Source: Gemmatimonadota bacterium
Lineage (GTDB): Bacteria > Gemmatimonadota > Gemmatimonadetes > Gemmatimonadales > Gemmatimonadaceae
NCBI GenBank assembly: GCA_003222065.1
Contig: QHUV01000153.1
Location: forward strand, 1-6,203
Reading direction: 5' to 3'
DNA length: 6,203 bases
Of this stretch, positions 5,785-6,203 are shown piece by piece. The notes below the pieces were generated by a model. It did not search any database and was not told the origin of the DNA. It saw only the letters and a program-made list of their open reading frames with translations. Position 1 is the stretch's first letter. Each line of letters begins with the position of its first letter. The position numbers and the translations under genes are program-made.

Positions 5785-5837
5785 GCGCAAGGACGCCCCT
5801 GCCATATATTTTCGCCCAGGCTTGCGCCTCAGGCGCA
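5784..5837 (+). repeat. Two competing stem-loops between the plug-like gene and the membrane protein gene
   Basis: GGCGCAAG (5784-5791) pairs exactly with CTTGCGCC (5821-5828) across a 29-nt loop. The right arm also belongs to a tight hairpin, TGCGCC (5823-5828) with GGCGCA (5832-5837) around a 3-nt loop. The two folds exclude each other. The long loop holds the only AT-rich stretch of the gap, with TATATT at 5805-5810 as a possible -10 element but no matching -35. It may be a terminator-like or attenuator-like element; no T-run follows either stem. Confidence 0.4.
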
Positions 5838-5861
5838 GCACTCGACTAAAGCAGGGGGTTC

Positions 5862-6203
5862 ATGGTCCCACCCATCGTCGGCCTCGGTCCCTCGGATGAG
5901 GTATCGAACCGGAACGACTGGCTCACACCGGAGCGTCTCGCGCATCTGCGCGGGGTGCTGCTCGGCCTTACTCTGTTCTTCGGCCTCGTCGTCTGGATCT
6001 TCCATACGCTCGGCCCGGCAACGGTGCGCGCGCCGAACTTCATCTTCAAGCTGCGAGGTGTGGGGGCGCTCACCTGGCTTTACGCGCTGATCCAGATGGT
6101 CGACATGCGGTTCTACAACAGCCGCTTCGCCAAGCGTCGCCGTGCCCAACTGCGCATTCCCGAGAGCTTGAACGGCTGGCTGCTTGGACAAATGGTCGCC
6201 TGG
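5862..6203 (+). CDS. Unknown integral membrane protein, N-terminal 114 residues (right edge truncates it)
   Basis: I do not recognise this protein. Translation from the ATG at 5862 stays open for 114 codons to the right edge. An in-frame TAA at 5847 excludes a longer start, and AGGGGG at 5853-5858 serves as Shine-Dalgarno, 3 nt from the ATG. Residues 1-30 are polar with no cleavable signal. Residues 31-49 (GVLLGLTLFFGLVVWIFHT) form a clear membrane helix. Residues 66-81 (GVGALTWLYALIQMVD) are a weaker second hydrophobic segment. Residues 83-98 are basic (RFYNSRFAKRRRAQLR), suggesting a cytoplasmic loop, and a third hydrophobic stretch begins at about 104 (NGWLLGQMVAW). GC-rich third codon positions match the neighbouring genes. 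It follows the plug-like gene after 77 bp in the same direction, so cotranscription is possible. Confidence 0.7.
   Translation, partial: MVPPIVGLGPSDEVSNRNDWLTPERLAHLRGVLLGLTLFFGLVVWIFHTLGPATVRAPNFIFKLRGVGALTWLYALIQMVDMRFYNSRFAKRRRAQLRIPESLNGWLLGQMVAW

Noticed and set aside
5203..5841. 212-codon minus-strand frame opposite the plug-like gene
   Set aside because: Antisense shadow: Arg/His-rich with no domain, while the plus strand has a signal peptide and recognisable folds.
1..6203. CRISPR array, tRNA, rRNA, insertion sequence or prophage genes
   Set aside because: No regularly spaced direct repeats, cloverleaf-like tRNA sequence, transposase motif or terminal inverted repeats seen on either strand.

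Overview
This 6.2-kb window is GC-rich bacterial DNA, read here without any database search. The gene families suggest a Gram-negative environmental bacterium: a FadN-type beta-oxidation enzyme, an M61 peptidase with a PDZ domain, a DUF4349 lipoprotein, and a short exported protein that joins a carboxypeptidase-like regulatory domain to a TonB-plug-like domain without a barrel. Together with the GC-rich codon use, the overall look is that of Gemmatimonadota. That placement is inference from family style, not proof.

Layout from left to right. (1) Positions 1-896, minus strand: the N-terminal 298 residues of a 3-hydroxyacyl-CoA dehydrogenase, most like the dehydrogenase half of bifunctional FadN enzymes; its C-terminal part lies beyond the left edge. 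A perfect TATAAT hexamer sits just upstream. (2) 1115-1774, plus strand: an uncharacterised lipoprotein with a possible DUF4384-like fold, divergent from gene 1. (3) 1804-3615, minus strand: a complete exported M61 (glycyl aminopeptidase family) metallopeptidase with a PDZ domain, convergent with gene 2; a long imperfect stem-loop spans the junction. (4) 3795-4787, plus strand: a DUF4349 protein with a lipoprotein signal, a coiled coil and a C-terminal membrane helix, divergent from gene 3. The 179-bp gap between them is rich in inverted repeats. (5) 5005-5784, plus strand: a secreted regulatory-domain plus TonB-plug-like protein, with a GC hairpin directly in front of its Shine-Dalgarno sequence. 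(6) 5862 to the right edge, plus strand: the start of an unknown membrane protein.

Only genes 4-6 run in the same direction, and their gaps (217 and 77 bp) do not make a tight operon. Apart from gene 1 (cytoplasmic lipid degradation), every product is predicted to be exported or membrane-bound, so most of the window is a cell-envelope segment of chromosomal housekeeping type. I see no mobile element, CRISPR array, tRNA or rRNA, and no strong sign of a new multi-gene system. The most interesting material is the two-ended anchoring of the DUF4349 protein, the barrel-less plug protein, and several leader or intergenic inverted repeats.
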